This document shows, one piece after another, positions 21,000 to 33,516 of a stretch of 64,000 bases of DNA. Position numbers and translations under genes: made by a program. Source of the DNA: Penium margaritaceum (Eukaryota; Streptophyta; Zygnematophyceae; Desmidiales; Peniaceae). The notes beneath the pieces are model-generated. The model had not been told where the DNA came from, searched no databases, and saw only the letters and a program-made list of their open reading frames with translations. The stretch lies in assembly GCA_023375785.1 (NCBI GenBank), contig SZWC01003624.1:63108-127107 (forward strand), written 5' to 3'. Numbering within the stretch: position 1 is the first letter of the stretch; the number at the start of each line of letters is the position of its first letter.

Positions 21000-23689
21000 T
21001 CATCCGCTCCTTACCGCCTCGCCTGTAGTGAGGGTTTGATCCGTGGGACCCAACTGCTGCCGTTCTCAGCTGCCGGCATGCCATGGTGTGCACGCCATAC
21101 CCCAGCAGCCCTTGAGTGCTGCATCCTCTCAGCACTGCATTCTGCAACAGCACTAGGCTGTGCATCAACACTCAAGCCCTTTCCGTCCTGCTTGCCACCA
21201 CCACGTAGCCCGTGGTGGAGATGGACGAGGTGAAGGGAGGTTGAACCCCTTCAATATCCTAGCAGGCTATCTTACCCCCTCGTCAACCTCCTCTCTTCCG
21301 GGACCTTGGCTTCTCTTTGGCTGTGCATCCTTTCCTTGCTGCTCCATCTTCTCAGCGGCATTGATGAGGTTTTGGCCACCGCCGCCTCGCTTACAAAATC
21401 AGTAGTGACCGTTGCCACCTCTTGGTGCCCCCAGCTGTTGTAACAGCAGCTGCATCAGCTGTAGTCACCGCCGCTATGGTCACGACCATTGTGGCCATCT
21501 TCCAGTAGCCATTTTTGTGGGCTCAGCTGCCAACTCCGTACTTACACCAGTTGCAGCGGCCATAGCTGCCTCTGAATCTACCCTACATTTTGCAATAGTA
21601 GCCACAGCAGCTGTGGTCGCTGCAACCTTCTGCTGTGTTCATTACCACTGCCGTTATCCTCCGGAGGCCATTGTTGAGGGTGCAGCCGAAGCCTCTACAC
21701 TGCCAGAAGTGGCTGCAGCCATTGCCTTCTCTTGACCTACCCTGGCATTTTAACAGTAGCTGCAACAACTACAGGTTCCAATACCGTTGTCGCCGCCGCT
21801 ATGGTCACTACCATGCGGCCTCCTTCTGCTGTGCTGCAGGTACCACTGTACCACCGTACCACGGTACACGAGTCTCCAATTGCACCTTCCCTGCACCAGG
21901 ATCTCCCTGGTGTCATTGCCGCCATCTTGGCAACACCACCAGAGTTTCCGCCCATCTACTCTCTATCTGATGAGGAGAAGGCCGCCATCAACAAGTTTTA
22001 TGTGGCATGGTGGGAGGAGGAGGAGTAGACGAACAAGGCTCACAAGTATTGGCACCAACATTACATGTATGTGCCAAGCGAGCGTTACTCAGACCAGGCT
22101 ACCGCAAAGTACAAGCGCAAAGGAGATCAAGGACCAAGTCTTCACAGCCATCAACATTCCAGCCAGTGGCTTTGACGACATACCAACGACCAACCGGATG
22201 CGTGAATCATCGGTAAGCTCTCCCTCTATCCCCACAATTCTTTCCATCAGTGGCGCACAGCCATCATAGCATTCTCATTCGCAAACCCAGTCGCACCAGT
22301 TGCAGTCGCAAGAGTTGTAGCCACATCAGTTTCAATCAGCACAGCAGCAGTCCCTGCCGCTACCTTTGGCACAAGTTTTTCAGGCATCTGCAAAACATAT
22401 CATGTGTGAGGATTTAGCGGCTGTTGAGGCGGTCAGACTTCCCTCTGCAATGGTTGAAACAGCAGCAACTGTTGCAGCCACATTTCTAGCCACAAGTAGA
22501 GTCTCCCATGCGCCCACAACCACTGCTGGTAGGCGTGCTGATGAGTTCACCTAGGCAGCCTCCAAATTTGTACCACTCGCAATAACTGCTGTGAACATGG
22601 CCACACAAATCTCCATGGCAGCAGGAGCAGTCACCGCTACTGCTACCACAGCAGCCACATCAGCCTCATTTGCTATCTAGTCCATTCAGGTCACCACCCT
22701 CTCTCTTGTTTTCTTCACCGCAACAGCTACCTCTCCCACCACATGTCACTTCTACACCCTCGTTGAAGCGTGTGCAACAATAGGGCCTGTTTCCACAGCC
22801 ATACTGATAGCCTGTTTGTGCCTCATTGTCTGAGAAGCATCTTGGATCTCTGTTCTTTCTATGTCCAACACTGCAATGTTGTCACTACTCTTTGTAATGC
22901 TTTCTTGTGCTCCATGGTGCACATTCTTCTTTACGCCTCCCATCTCCTGAGTGGGTTTTGCACATCGCCATGGGCTGTCCGTAGGTTTCTCTGTATGTTT
23001 TGGCTTCATTTTCATCTACTCGCTGTCACTTGCCTCTACATACCCATGCCCACTAGGGCATGGGAAACACTATCGATGAATTTTCTGAGTATCCATCCTC
23101 ATTTCACTTCCATTCATCATGCCTGACGATGAAGCAGCCATCGTTGAGCTCCAGGGCTAGCTCCGTCAGACTCGTCTTGAGCCTGCACATGGCTATCAGC
23201 GAGATGTTGATCGCTCGAAAGCTGAGCTTGCTCAAGTAGTGGTTGATCTTTTCATGTAGCATCTTCTCACAACATGTGATCTTACTCCAGTTGTTGCTAC
23301 TGCTGCTATTGCTGCTGGCACCGCTAAAGCTTTAGGCACTGCTAGGGTTGCTGGTCCAAGGGATGTTGCTGTCTCATCCTCCTTTCGGACTACAGCCAAC
23401 ATTGCTACTACAAATCTTTCTGCTGTTACAGCTGCTCTTTCTCGTACCCTTGTGCCCATTCCTTCCAATTGTGACTTTGAGACTGTACCACCATATTTCA
23501 CTTATAAGCTCATCTTCTATCCTTGGGAGCTGTGTTTTAGAACGTGGGCACAACGTGGGTAGCTCTGGAGGTGTTGTTTTCCACTTGACATCACCACTGC
23601 CACACCCATTGTCCCCTTGCTCACTAAATCCACACACGCTATCTTTGCATTCATCACTACTAATGCTGAAAACATGACTGAGGAAAAAG
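21000..23689 (+). pseudogene. Gag-like region of H, badly decayed
   Basis: No frame is open throughout. The stretch 21870-22028 reads PPEFPPIYSLSDEEKAAINKFYVAWWEEEE. From the ATG at 23119 (MPDDEAAIVELQG) there is a charged, helical-looking N-terminus followed by Ala/Thr-rich sequence. The 21400-21770 part is GCTGCT-rich, as at 3190-3860. Assignment to gag rests on its position between the primer site and the A2 insertion, not on a recognised domain. Confidence 0.45.
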
Positions 23690-24648
23690 TGTTGAAGAAT
23701 TGCCCCTCCACATGCCCAAGTGTGGCACCGGGAGGCGCCGAGAAGCCACCAGAGAGAGGAAAATCCTCTCAGTTAGATCTAGCGGCTCAAAGATTGGTCA
23801 AAAAACAGAATGGACAATTGCTCCTAAAATTTGACAAATTGCTTTTTCCACTGGAAGTCAAATCACCGGTATTGGACAAGTAACGAGGGAGATATGAGCT
23901 TCTAAAGTTGGGGTGTGCGCGGCAACTCAGGGAGTCAGCCACAATTCGACTTCCGATAGAAAATGTACCTGATTGAGTAAGAAAAGTACATCTGGTGAAT
24001 TATCCCCAGAGGAATACTGAGTCGCTCCATTAGATAATCTGCTGGAAGTCAGTAGTACAAATTGTTACTGGGGGAATTAGCCAAAATTCTGGCTTGGAGT
24101 CTGAAACTCAGTTATACAGTTTGTTACTCAGGGACTGTCAAAATTCGGACTGCAGGTTCACGGACAGGTCTGAACCCTTTCAAACTCTATCATCAAACCA
24201 AACACGAAAGTGACCGAGGTGTATCAAAACAGTGCAGGGAACCCCTCAATCACATGCAAAGGGATCTGTGCCTCAAGAACGGGGCTCCGCACGTGAAGGG
24301 AAGCACCACGGCGTGTGCACACCACGGAGGCATTAGGTGTTTCTGTGTTGGATGAGATCTGCGCTTCAGCAAGTATAGCTTAGGCTACGCTTGGTCAAAT
24401 TGCGCATGGGTTTGGTATGTTGGAGAGATCATGAATAGCCCTAAAAATGTTCATATCATGTCCATGTCCAAAAAAGAATGCAAAATGCTGTTATTCCCTT
24501 CTTAAAGCTGACTTTCTCTAAATTCCTGCTCACAACGCATGAGGCGACCAGAAATCTCACGCTCAGTCTCAGATTCTCCCAAAAGGAAGAAGAGAACCAC
24601 ACCAGATGGTCAGACACGTTGGAACTTCCACCGCGCGGATTCTCAATA
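23690..24648 (+). repeat. A2 5' LTR
   Basis: TGTTGAAGAATTGCCCC aligns with the A1 LTRs to TCTCAATA, with many substitutions and small gaps. It is clearly older than A1. Confidence 0.88.
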
Positions 24649-24665
24649 AAGTGTTATGGGCCCAC
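24649..24665 (+). promoter_or_regulatory. A2 primer-binding site (internal tRNA-iMet)
   Basis: AAGTGTTATGGGCCCAC is the family A site with one substitution, still complementary to the initiator tRNA-Met anticodon loop. Confidence 0.8.
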
Positions 24666-24774
24666 AATACCAATCATCTCTAAAACGTTCATGCCTTTCA
24701 CAGTGCACCGGATTGTCATCGTGGACAGCGTCGCCGAGAATTCTTAGAACTTGTTGGAGTAGAGGTTGCGCAAA

Positions 24775-25142
24775 TGGCATAGAAAGAGACGTAACCCATC
24801 GAGAAGTATGCGGGTGGCCCAGGCTTTGGGCTATGGAGGTGGTAGTTTGTGCTGCACCTCACGCATAAGGGGTTGTTGGATGTCATGTTCAGAAAAGAAG
24901 TTCTTGTTGAGGCGACGGCTAAGGACAAGGAGAAGCAAGCCTTTGCAAAAGAAGAACACGGAAAGTGCTCATGCTCCTTGTGTTGGGGACAGTCGAGTTG
25001 CAATAAGGCAAGCAGGCGGAGCCTGGATTCCAGGGCCGAGGAGCACACCCACGTCGAGAAGGCGAGATTAGTCAACAACTAGAAGTCCTCCAAGGCAATG
25101 GTGGCCGCAAACGACAAAATTGAGCCAGCGGCTGGCCAAGGT
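24775..25142 (+). pseudogene. A2 gag-protease remnant, internally deleted
   Basis: The gag start (KYAGGPGFGLWRW) and LVEATAKDKEKQAFAKEE are readable. The sequence then jumps from about 24985 straight to the protease neighbourhood (RRSLDSRAEEHTHVEK). About 550 bp of gag, including the zinc knuckle, is missing relative to A1. DSGA has become DSRA. The frame is cut by B2 within the post-protease segment (AANDKIEPAAGQ). Confidence 0.82.
25138..25142. other. Target site duplication of B2, left copy (AAGGT)
   Basis: AAGGT is repeated exactly at 45413-45417, more than 20 kb away, directly outside the other LTR end of B2. The A2 protease frame continues across these two points. Confidence 0.92.
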
Positions 25143-25749
25143 TGTCAATGCGCCGGATAGCAACGGTGTAGAAAATGGGTCCCGACATGGGAGGCCACCA
25201 ACCGCTCTTGGTATTGCAACCAAGATAACATATCACCCTCGAAGGAGGGATCCACACTTTAGGTTCGTTCTTTTTCCAACCTCACAAAGTCCACATGAAG
25301 GTCTTTAATGTCTACCCTTAGTTGGACACTCTGTGAGGAGTCTCATAGGCAACAACACTAAATGGATGCATGCAGGGTACAGGCCTTTCTACTTGCAGAG
25401 CTTTGCTTATGCTTCTGTTCGCAGTGGCTCCTCAGGAGTGAACCTCAACCTACAGTCCTACTTGGCGTGTCCTGAGATCGTCAAGTGTCATCCTCAAGGC
25501 AGGCTCTAGTAAGCTTCCTAGAAGCTTCCTATCCCATTCTGGGCCACAAAGGAAATTGCTGCCGTCACGGGGTTTGAACCCGCGACCCATGAGCTCCAGT
25601 GCATGTTCCAACTAGGCCACAAAGGTGTGTTTCCTATGATAATCTCCAGGGCACATACCCATTATGGCCACTGCATTCCTGGCCTATCTCAAAATGGACC
25701 AAGGGGACGTACTCCATAGAGCAGTGCATGCCTTGTCTGTCATTAAACA
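25143..25749 (-). repeat. B2 3' LTR
   Basis: Read on the minus strand it starts TGTTTAATGACAGACAAGG and ends GCGCATTGACA. It lacks about 40 bp near the start compared with B1 LTRs. The PPT GGAGAGATT (minus) lies at about 25750-25758. Confidence 0.9.
25558..25628 (-). other. tRNA-like block in B2 3' LTR
   Basis: On the minus strand TGGCCTAGTTGG (plus 25608-25619) fits the Pol III A box and GGTTCAAACCC (plus 25570-25580) fits the B box. A CTCATGG anticodon-loop-like segment lies between them. It is in the sense of the element and lies at the same LTR position in the other family B copies. Stems are imperfect, so it is not called a tRNA gene. Confidence 0.8.
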
Positions 25750-25810
25750 AATCTCTCCCTTGAACCTCTGACCATCTGTCGTTCACTGGGCTCCATCAAT
25801 ACCTTGTGGC

Positions 25811-27785
25811 TCACCCTTCATCTGCAACACTCCTTATGCCAAAACCAAGAATGCCTGCATAGTGCAAGTCACTCTCTAGTGGCTTGGTCATGCAGTCAGC
25901 AAGCATGCTCTTGGTTTTGCACTGCTGCAAGTCCACCACGTTCTTCATGACCAGGTCACGTGAGTAGTGGTAATGTATGTTGATGTGCTTTGTTCGCCGA
26001 GAGATGATCTCGTCTTCAGCCATTGATGTGGCGCTCATGTTTTCCAGGTGTATGACCGTGGCATCCTTTTGTGGCACTGTCATTTTGCCAAGCAAGTTGC
26101 GCAGCCACTGAGTCTCCTTGCACAACTCAGACAGAGCAACGTACTCTCCCTCAGCTGTGGACACAGAAATTCAATCCTGCTTCCTACCGGCCCAGGAGAT
26201 GGCAGCGCCATTCAAGATGCACGTGTATCCGGAGGTGGATTTGTGGTCGTCAAGATTTCCTCCCCAGTCCACGTCGGTGTAGCACTTCAGGCGGAGGGAT
26301 TCCGTACCTTCCTGGCCTCAACAAACGAGGCCCATGAGACGCGTCTTCTACAGGTCACGCACGATGCGCTTGACGGCCTGCCAATGTTGTGGCCCTGGGT
26401 TGGCCACGAACCTGCTCACTTTTCCCACAACATAACAGATGTCTGGAGAAGTCCCTGCCATGGCGTACGTGATGCTACCCACGGCGGACTGGAAGGGGAT
26501 GTCTTGCATCTCCCTTCATTCTGCTTTGTTGCTTGGCGACATGGAAGCTTTTAGCTTTGTATCGGTTGTCATTGGGATGCCAAAAGGTTTGCATTATTCC
26601 AAGTGGTAGTGCTTCAGCACCTCACTTGGTTTGGTTGAGTTTGATGGTGCCTACTACTGAGTTGCAATGGATGGCATCCGGAGGTAGTACTCGAGAGTAC
26701 CCATGTCCTTCATCTTGAAGCTTTTGCTGAGGTCAGACTTCAGCTGATCCTGAAGCTCGACTGAAGACAAGCAGATGATTAGATCATCCACATGTAGTGC
26801 AACCACCATCACACCTCTCCCATCATGGTGCATGTAAATGCTCGAGTAATTCTTGAAATGCGAGAAGACGAGACTGGTCATGAAGTTGTCCATCTCTTTG
26901 TACCACATCCTTGGGGCCTGTTTCAGCCAATAAAGCGCTTTCACCAACTTGCACACCTTGCCCTTGGGAGCTTTGACTCCTTCGGGCACCTCCATCAGCA
27001 CTTCCTTGTCGAGCAACCCGTAAAGGAAAGATGTCGTGCCATCCATCTGGTGTATCTCCAGATTCTTTGCAGTTGCAATGGCAAGGAGATAGTACATGGA
27101 GGCAAAGGTTACAATGGGCATGAACGTCTCGTCGTACTTGGAGCCCGGGCGTTGGGGAAAACCCCTTAGCCACTACCCTCGCCTTGAACTTCTAAATTCT
27201 GCCATCTTGCTTCTTCTTCTCTCAAAAGACCCACCTGAATCCCACCAGGTCTATCTACTAGCACCCACATGTTGTTCTCATCAATGGACGCAAGGTCGCT
27301 GTCCACTGCCTCCTTCCACTTGGCCGCATCCGGACCATTCATTGCTGCCGCCACTGTAGATGGCTCTCCGTAAGCCATGCATGACCAGCTAAGGCCGTAC
27401 CAATCCTCCTCATATTGCAAAGGTGCTTTCTTTGGTTGCAAACTCTAACTGGGTGCTCGTGCGGCTTCCTGCTTTGCTGCTGGTGATACTATAGGTGGTG
27501 GTGTGTCGTCGTTGTCCTCGAAAGAGTCGTCAGACTCCAAGTCAGACTCGGAAGCCCCGGACGCTTTGGTATCCGCGTCCATGTCAGATGCTTCATCATC
27601 CTATGCACCTGCTCTCCCATTCCCACCACCTGCTGGCAAGGTGAGCTAGTTGTCGAGTGCCCAGTCTTCAAACTCAAGAAACACTATCCAATCTCTAGCC
27701 TTGGGAGCGAGGATCGGGTCCAGCAGCTCTCCCTTTCCAAGAGTGTGTTCATCGAACTCGACATCGTGGCTCTTCATGAGCTTGC
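25811..27785 (-). pseudogene. B2 linker and RT/RNase H remnant
   Basis: From 27785 leftward (minus) the integrase end (SHDVEFDEH) leads to an acidic linker (SDLESDDSFEDNDD). RT follows in several frames: WKEAVDSDLASIDENNMWVLVDRP near 27280, a 26654-27121 frame with EIHQMDGTTSFLYG and the palm motif HVDDLII (Tyr replaced by His). The RNase H end 25811-26164 (AEGEYVALSE, KHINIHYHYSRD) terminates the protein. Stops and shifts are frequent. Confidence 0.85.
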
Positions 27786-28433
27786 TGTAGAATGGTATGC
27801 ACCTTGTCCACTGGCTAGGTGGCTGGTTGAACGGAAAGACAAGGCATGCACTGCTCTATGGAGTACGTCCCCTTGGTCTAATCTGAGATAGGCCAGGAAT
27901 GCATTGCCCATGATGGGTATGTCCCTTGGAGATCATCATAGGAAACTGAACATTGCGGCCTATTTGGGACAGGCGCCAGAGCTCATGGGTCGCAGGCTCA
28001 AATCCCGCGACGACCGGATGCTTTCTTTGTGGCCCAAAATGGGATAGGAAGCTTCTACGGCGCCTACTAGAGTCTGGCTTGAGGATGACACTTGCCGGTC
28101 TTAGGACGCGCCAAGTAGGACTGTAGGCTGAGGTTGGTTCTTGTGGAGCCACTATGAGCAGAAGCATTAGCAATGCTCTGCAAGTATACAAGCCTATACC
28201 CAACATGCATCCATTTACAATTCTTGCCTTTGAGACTCCTCACGGAGTGTCCGACCAAAGGTCGACACTGAAGACCAACATGTGGAATTCATGAGGTTGC
28301 AAACCAAACGAACCTTAAGTGTGGCTCCCTTGTTCAAGGGTGATATGTTGTCTTGGTTGCAATACCAAGAGCGGTTGGCGGCCTCCCATGTCAAGAGACG
28401 TTTTGTAAACCGTTGCTATCCGGTGCATTTACA
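27786..28433 (+). repeat. B1 5' LTR with tRNA-like block
   Basis: It starts TGTAGAATGG and ends GTGCATTTACA. The tRNA-like block occupies about 27954-28016, with a degenerate A box (GCGGCCTATTTGGG) and a B box GGCTCAAATCC at 27995-28005. Confidence 0.9.
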
Positions 28434-28450
28434 AAGGGTTATGGGCCCAC
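28434..28450 (+). promoter_or_regulatory. B1 primer-binding site (internal tRNA-iMet)
   Basis: AAGGGTTATGGGCCCAC is identical to the A1 site and follows the LTR directly, although A and B LTRs are otherwise unlike. Confidence 0.85.
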
Positions 28451-28856
28451 ACTTGTGGTTCTAAGGCACGCTCTCAACACCGACAAGCGTGTGGTCTTGT
28501 AGGGCACACAGGTACAACAGGGACACGAACATCCGACGACTCCATAAGCTCCATTTGCTCCATCAACTTCTTCAGGTAGGGTGCACGCATGTGGCGGACT
28601 AGGGGACGAGGAACAGCTCAGTCCATGTTGGACAATACCCTCGAGCCCCAACGAGATTAAGCTCTACCCCTTTTTAGAAGGTGGTACAACCCCAAGTCCG
28701 TTCTCTTACGACGGCACCATCACCTCAGGCGATCATCGACAGGAGGGGTATGCAACAGAACCTTTGCCAACGGTCGCATTCAGCAACCTCATCAGCCTCA
28801 TCGGCCTCAACGAAGCAGAGTAGCATCGAAGCAGAGAAGACGAGCAACTACAGGAA

Positions 28857-30248
28857 ATGGCGGATCCGAATCAAGCCCGCCTTGAGGCGAGTATGTCCAA
28901 ATTCACAGGGACAGGTTTTCCCTTGTGGAAATGACAGTTTGAGATTTTCATGAACGTGCGTGGCTACCTCGACATCCTAAAAGGGACCGAGACAACACCT
29001 GCCAATGTGACAGTGACCACGCATGCGGCTGATCTTGCAGCATGTACGATGAAGAACAACGTGGCTCTCACCACTCTTGTGACGTTCATCAACGAGACTC
29101 AAAACTCCCACAGCACAGGATGCACATTGGATGCCGAGGCCTACGCAAAACTCTCACACGTGCATCAATCAAACGCCCTAGCAAACCGACTCTTCATCTT
29201 CCAAAGGTTGATGTTGATGAGGGTGAGCGAAGGAGAATCGATATCCGCATTTTTTAAGTCGTTCGAGAAAATGCTGCAAGAGGTCCAACATATGGAATGG
29301 AATCTTGACTCCAACATGTGTGCCATGATCCTTCTGATGGCGCTACTGGAAAGGTGGGGGTCATTTATTACCGTATTTGGCGGTTGGAAGGAGGCAGATC
29401 TGATGTATGAGGCTGTTGCCGAACAAGTCCGCAACATGTCCATGCGACGCAGTGGCAGTGAGGCAAACATCTCAGGCTATGCCTCTCGCTTTGGTGGACA
29501 AGGTGCAAGCTCTTGCTCCAGTCAAGGCAACAGCGGAAGCGGTGGCGGTGGAGGGAAACGCAATGGTGGCGGGAAGAGTTCCAAGAAGCCCACCAACTGT
29601 CACATCTATGGCAAAGGTGGGCACTGGGCTAGGGACTGTCGTAGTCCCAAGAAAGAAGGCGGGAACAAAGGTGGGAAGGAGAAGAAGGAGCTCACCAACA
29701 TGATGGCTAGAGGGTTTTCCATGAAGGGGGTAGCACTCCTTAGGCCTGGGGCATTCGCCCTTGACTCCGGAACCAACCACCACTCCTCAAAAGAGAGGAG
29801 TGGATACGTCTCCATGGCCGAATCTGACATGCGCATAAAATGTGCAAACGGTAGTGTCATCCAAGTGATGGGTGAAGGGGACAAGGTGATCACATTCAAT
29901 GTGAACAGTGCAAAGAAGGCGGTCAACCTTCAAAAGGTGGTGTACATGCCCTCCTGCACAGTGAACCTACTGTCGGTTTCACAAATCACCGATAACAACT
30001 TGACCATGGTGTTCACCAACAAGGAAGCCGTGGCTATAAGAAACGAGGACATCCAGATTTTGTACACCAAAGATGGCCTCATGCTTCAAGTTCCAAGAGT
30101 CGACGGCCTCTACGTGCTTCAAACCAAAATCACCAAGGCGTCGGATGAGGGACTCACAAGTGCCACCAAGACAGTGGCACCGGAGCTAAAGGATGCACCG
30201 CCGACGACCGTTGCGGCTGCCACATCAACCAAGGACACTGACGCTTAG
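28857..30248 (+). pseudogene. B1 gag-protease (one stop, broken zinc knuckle)
   Basis: ATG at 28857 starts MADPNQARLEASMSKFTG. A TGA just before 28950 interrupts it at a position occupied by Trp in B2, after which the frame is open to 30248. Gag shows SNALANRLFIFQRLMLMRVSEGE. The knuckle reads CHIYGKGGHWARDC, so the second Cys of CCHC is Tyr. The protease site is ALDSGTNHH. A segment VVYMPSCTVNLLSVSQITD precedes the integrase. A TAG at 30246-30248 ends it just before the integrase HHCC domain, which starts in the same frame. Confidence 0.9.
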
Positions 30249-31208
30249 CTCTGGCACTAGCAATTTGGCCACATGGCCAAGAGCACACTACAGAAGATGC
30301 AGGAGCAAGAGGTAGTCTGCGGAATGGAAGGGTGCACCATGAAGCATGGAAAAGCGCGTACGTTGTGTGAACCATGCCTCCAAGCAAAGGCAAAGAAGAA
30401 GCCCTTTGGGAGAGGAGGTCAATGAACGGAGAATGTCTTGGACCTGATCCATAGTGACGTGTGCAGACCCTTTCGCACGACGTCTAATGGAGGAAGCAAG
30501 TACTTCCTGACCTTCATCGATGACCACAGCCGCAAGTTGTAGATCTACTTCCTCAAAACAAAGGGAGAGGTCAAGGAGAAGCTCCTACAGTTTTTCGCCA
30601 TGGTAGAGCGGAAAATATCCAAGAAGGTGAAGACGATCCGAAGTGACAACGGGGGTGAGTGCGAGGCATGCAAGCCTTGGCTCAAGCATCATGGGATCTA
30701 CAACGAGCAAACCACCCCTTACAACCCCCAAAGCAATGGCGTTGCCGAGAGGATGAACCAGACCCTACTCGGCATGGTGCAAAGTATGCTCTTTGACGCC
30801 AAGCTCCCACCTCACTTTTTGGCTGAAGCTGTAACAACGGACTGCTACCTCTTGAACCTCACACCAACAACCGCCTTGCAAAAGCGTGGAAAGGAGCAGG
30901 ACAAGCAATTGAAGACCCCACAAGAAGCATGGTCGGGAAAGAAACCCAGTGCCTCTCATCTTAAGGTGTTCACGTCAACTGCATGGGTGAAGATCCAGTG
31001 GGGAGAAGGTGGAGGCAAGCTGGACGCACGTTCCAACATGTGCATCATGGTTGGGTACAGCACGTCACAAAAACCAGGCAGCAGCCACGTTTGTGAGGAG
31101 CCGCGACGTTTTGTTTAACAAAGGAATCCTTGGAAAGGGAGAGCTGCTCGACCCGATCTTTACTCCCAAGGCGGGAGAGTGGATAGTGTTGCTTGAGTCG
31201 AAAGACTA
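30249..31208 (+). pseudogene. B1 integrase
   Basis: The zinc domain region reads FGHMAKSTLQKM...CEPCLQAKAKKKPFG with stops. The catalytic core follows: DLIHSDVC near 30440, [11 protein letters not shown] near 30510, and an open frame 30600-31118 with IRSDNGGECEA and NGVAERMNQTLLGM (Asp and Glu of the DDE triad). A frameshift near 31060 leads to SRDVLFNKG and ends near 31208. Confidence 0.85.
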
Positions 31209-31249
31209 AGCACCGAGCAACTGGCTTACTTTGCTAGCAAGGGGTGGGA

Positions 31250-33051
31250 ATGGGAGAGTAATTGCGGAGGATGACATAGTACCTAACATGGACGCGGATA
31301 CCGAAGCGTTTGGGGCTTCCGAGTTTGAATTGGAGTCTGTGGACTCTTCTGACGACGACGACGACAACACACCACCATCTATGGAAGCACCAGCACCAAA
31401 GTAAGAAGCCGCACTAGCACCCCGGCGTAGTTTGCGACCAAATACAGCACCTTTGCGGTATGGAGGACGATTGGACTAGCCTTAGCTGGTCTTGCATGGC
31501 TCATGGAGAGCCATCCACAGTTGTGGAGGCGATGAATGGCCCCAAGTGGAAGGAGGCAATGGACAGCGAGCTCGCGTCCATTACCAAGAAAGGCACGTGC
31601 GTGCTGGTGGATAGACCTGACAAGGCCCACGTAGTGGGATCCAAGTGGGTCCTCCTTGTGAAGAAGAAGTAAGATGGAAAAATCAAAAAGTTCAAGGCAA
31701 GGATAGTGGAAAAGGGGTTCTCTCAACGCCCGGGCTCCGAGTACGACAGGACATTCACGCCTGTTGTGACCTTTGCCTTCATCCGCTCTCTCCTTGCCAT
31801 CGCAGCCGTAAGAACCTGGAGATACACCAGATGGACATCACGACAACTTTCCTCTGTAGAAAGCTCGACAAGGAAGTACTGATGGAGGTGCCCAAAGGAG
31901 TCAAAGCTCCTGAGGGCAAGGTGTGCAAGTTGGTAAAAGCGTTCACGGGCTGAAAGAGGCCCCAAGGATATGGTACAAAGAGATGAATGGTTTCATGACT
32001 GGTCTCTCCTTTGCGCATTGCCAAAATGATCCGATCATGTTTGTGCACGATGATGGGAGTGGGCTGATGCTGGTTGCACTGTATGTGGATGATACAATCG
32101 TCTGCTCTTCTTCGGTTGAGCTGCTGGATGAGCTGAAGTCTGACCTGAGCAAAAGTTTCAAGATGAAGGACATGGGTCCTGTCGAGTACTACCTCGGGAT
32201 CGCCATCCATCGCAACCGATCAGTAGGCACCACCAAACTCAACCAAACTAAATACTCTACAAAGCGCTATCACATGGAAGACTGCAAACCTGTAAGCACC
32301 CCAATGATGACCGATCCAAAACTGAAGGCCTCAATGTCGCCAAGCAATGAAGCAGAACAAAGGGAGATGCAAGACATCCCCTACCAGTCCGCCGTGGGTA
32401 GGTCATCATGTACGCCATGGTAGGTACTCGTCCGGACATCTGCTATGCTATGGAAAAAGTGAGCACGTTCGTGGCCAGCCCAGGGCCACAACATTGGCAG
32501 GCAGTCAAGCGCATCTTGCGCTACCTGTAGAAGACACGTCACATGGGCCTCATCCTTGGAGGCCAAGAAGGTACGGACCCCCTCCGCCTAAATTGCTACA
32601 CCAATGCCGACTGGGGAGGAAACCTCGGCAACCGGAAATCCACCTCTGGATATGTGTGCATCTTGAATGGCGTGGCAGGAAGCAGGATTGTGTTTCCGTG
32701 TCCACGGCTGAGGCAGAGTACATTGATCTTTCTGAGTTGTGCAAGGAGACTCAGTGGCTGCACAGCCTCCTTGGCAAAATGACAATGACATAGAAGGATG
32801 CCACGATTGTACACGTGGACAACATGAGCGCCATCTTGATGGCTGAAGATGAGATCATCGCTCGGCAAACGACGCACATCGGCATACGTTACCACTACTC
32901 ACGTGACCTGGTCATGAAGAACGTGGTGGACTTGCAGCACTGCAGAACTAAGAGCATGTTTGCTCACTGCATGACCAAGCCGCTAAAGAGCAACAAGCAC
33001 TATGTAGGCATTGGTGGATTTGGCATGAGGAGTGCGGCAAAGGAAGGGTGA
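31250..33051 (+). pseudogene. B1 linker and RT/RNase H
   Basis: An acidic linker (ESVDSSDDDDDN-like) precedes RT. KWKEAMDSELASITKKGTC and VGSKWVLLVKKK at 31540-31670 are followed by a TAA and frameshifts near 31810 and 31950. The palm motif YVDDTIV near 32082 is intact. The connection and RNase H (YQSAVG, CYTNADWGG, AEAEYIDLSE, HIGIRYHYSRD) run in several frames to the stop at 33051. At least four disruptions are visible. Confidence 0.88.
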
Positions 33052-33103
33052 GCCACAAGGCATCGATGGATCTTAGTGAGCAACACATGGACAGAGGTGC
33101 AAC

Positions 33104-33112
33104 GGAGAGATT
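33104..33112 (+). promoter_or_regulatory. B1 polypurine tract
   Basis: A purine-rich GGAGAGATT lies immediately before the 3' LTR start TGTTGAATG. The same run precedes the B2 3' LTR. Confidence 0.75.
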
Positions 33113-33273
33113 TGTTGAATGTTATGCACCTCGTCCACTAGCTTGCTGGCTTTGCACGGAAAGACAAGGCATGCACTGCTCTATGGAGTATGTCCCCTTG
33201 GTCTGTTCTGAGATGGGCCAGGAATGCACTGCCCATAATGGGTATGTTCCCTGGAGATCATCATAGGAAACAC

Positions 33274-33345
33274 AACATTGTGGCCTAGTTGGGACAGGTG
33301 CCGGAGCTCATGGGTCGCAGGCTCAAATCCCACAGCGGCCGCAAT
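33274..33345 (+). other. tRNA-like block in B1 3' LTR
   Basis: The A box TGGCCTAGTTGG (33281-33292) is exact to the Pol III consensus. The B box GGCTCAAATCC (33320-33330) has one deviation. Spacing is 39 bases start to start. The block is in the sense of the element. Confidence 0.8.
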
Positions 33346-33508
33346 TTTCTTTGTGGCTCAAAATGGGACAAGAAGCTTCTAGGAAGCTTACCAGAGCCTG
33401 CCTTGAGGATGACACTTGGCAGTCTTAGGACGCGCCAAGTAGGATTGTAGGCTGAGGTTGGTTCCCGTGGAGCCACTATGAGAAGAAGCATTAGCAATGC
33501 TCTGCAAG

Positions 33509-33516
33509 TATAAAAG
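33509..33516 (+). promoter_or_regulatory. Candidate LTR TATA box of B1
   Basis: TATAAAAG lies about 397 bases into the LTR, a usual position for the U3/R promoter. In the 5' LTR the same place reads TATACAAG. Confidence 0.65.
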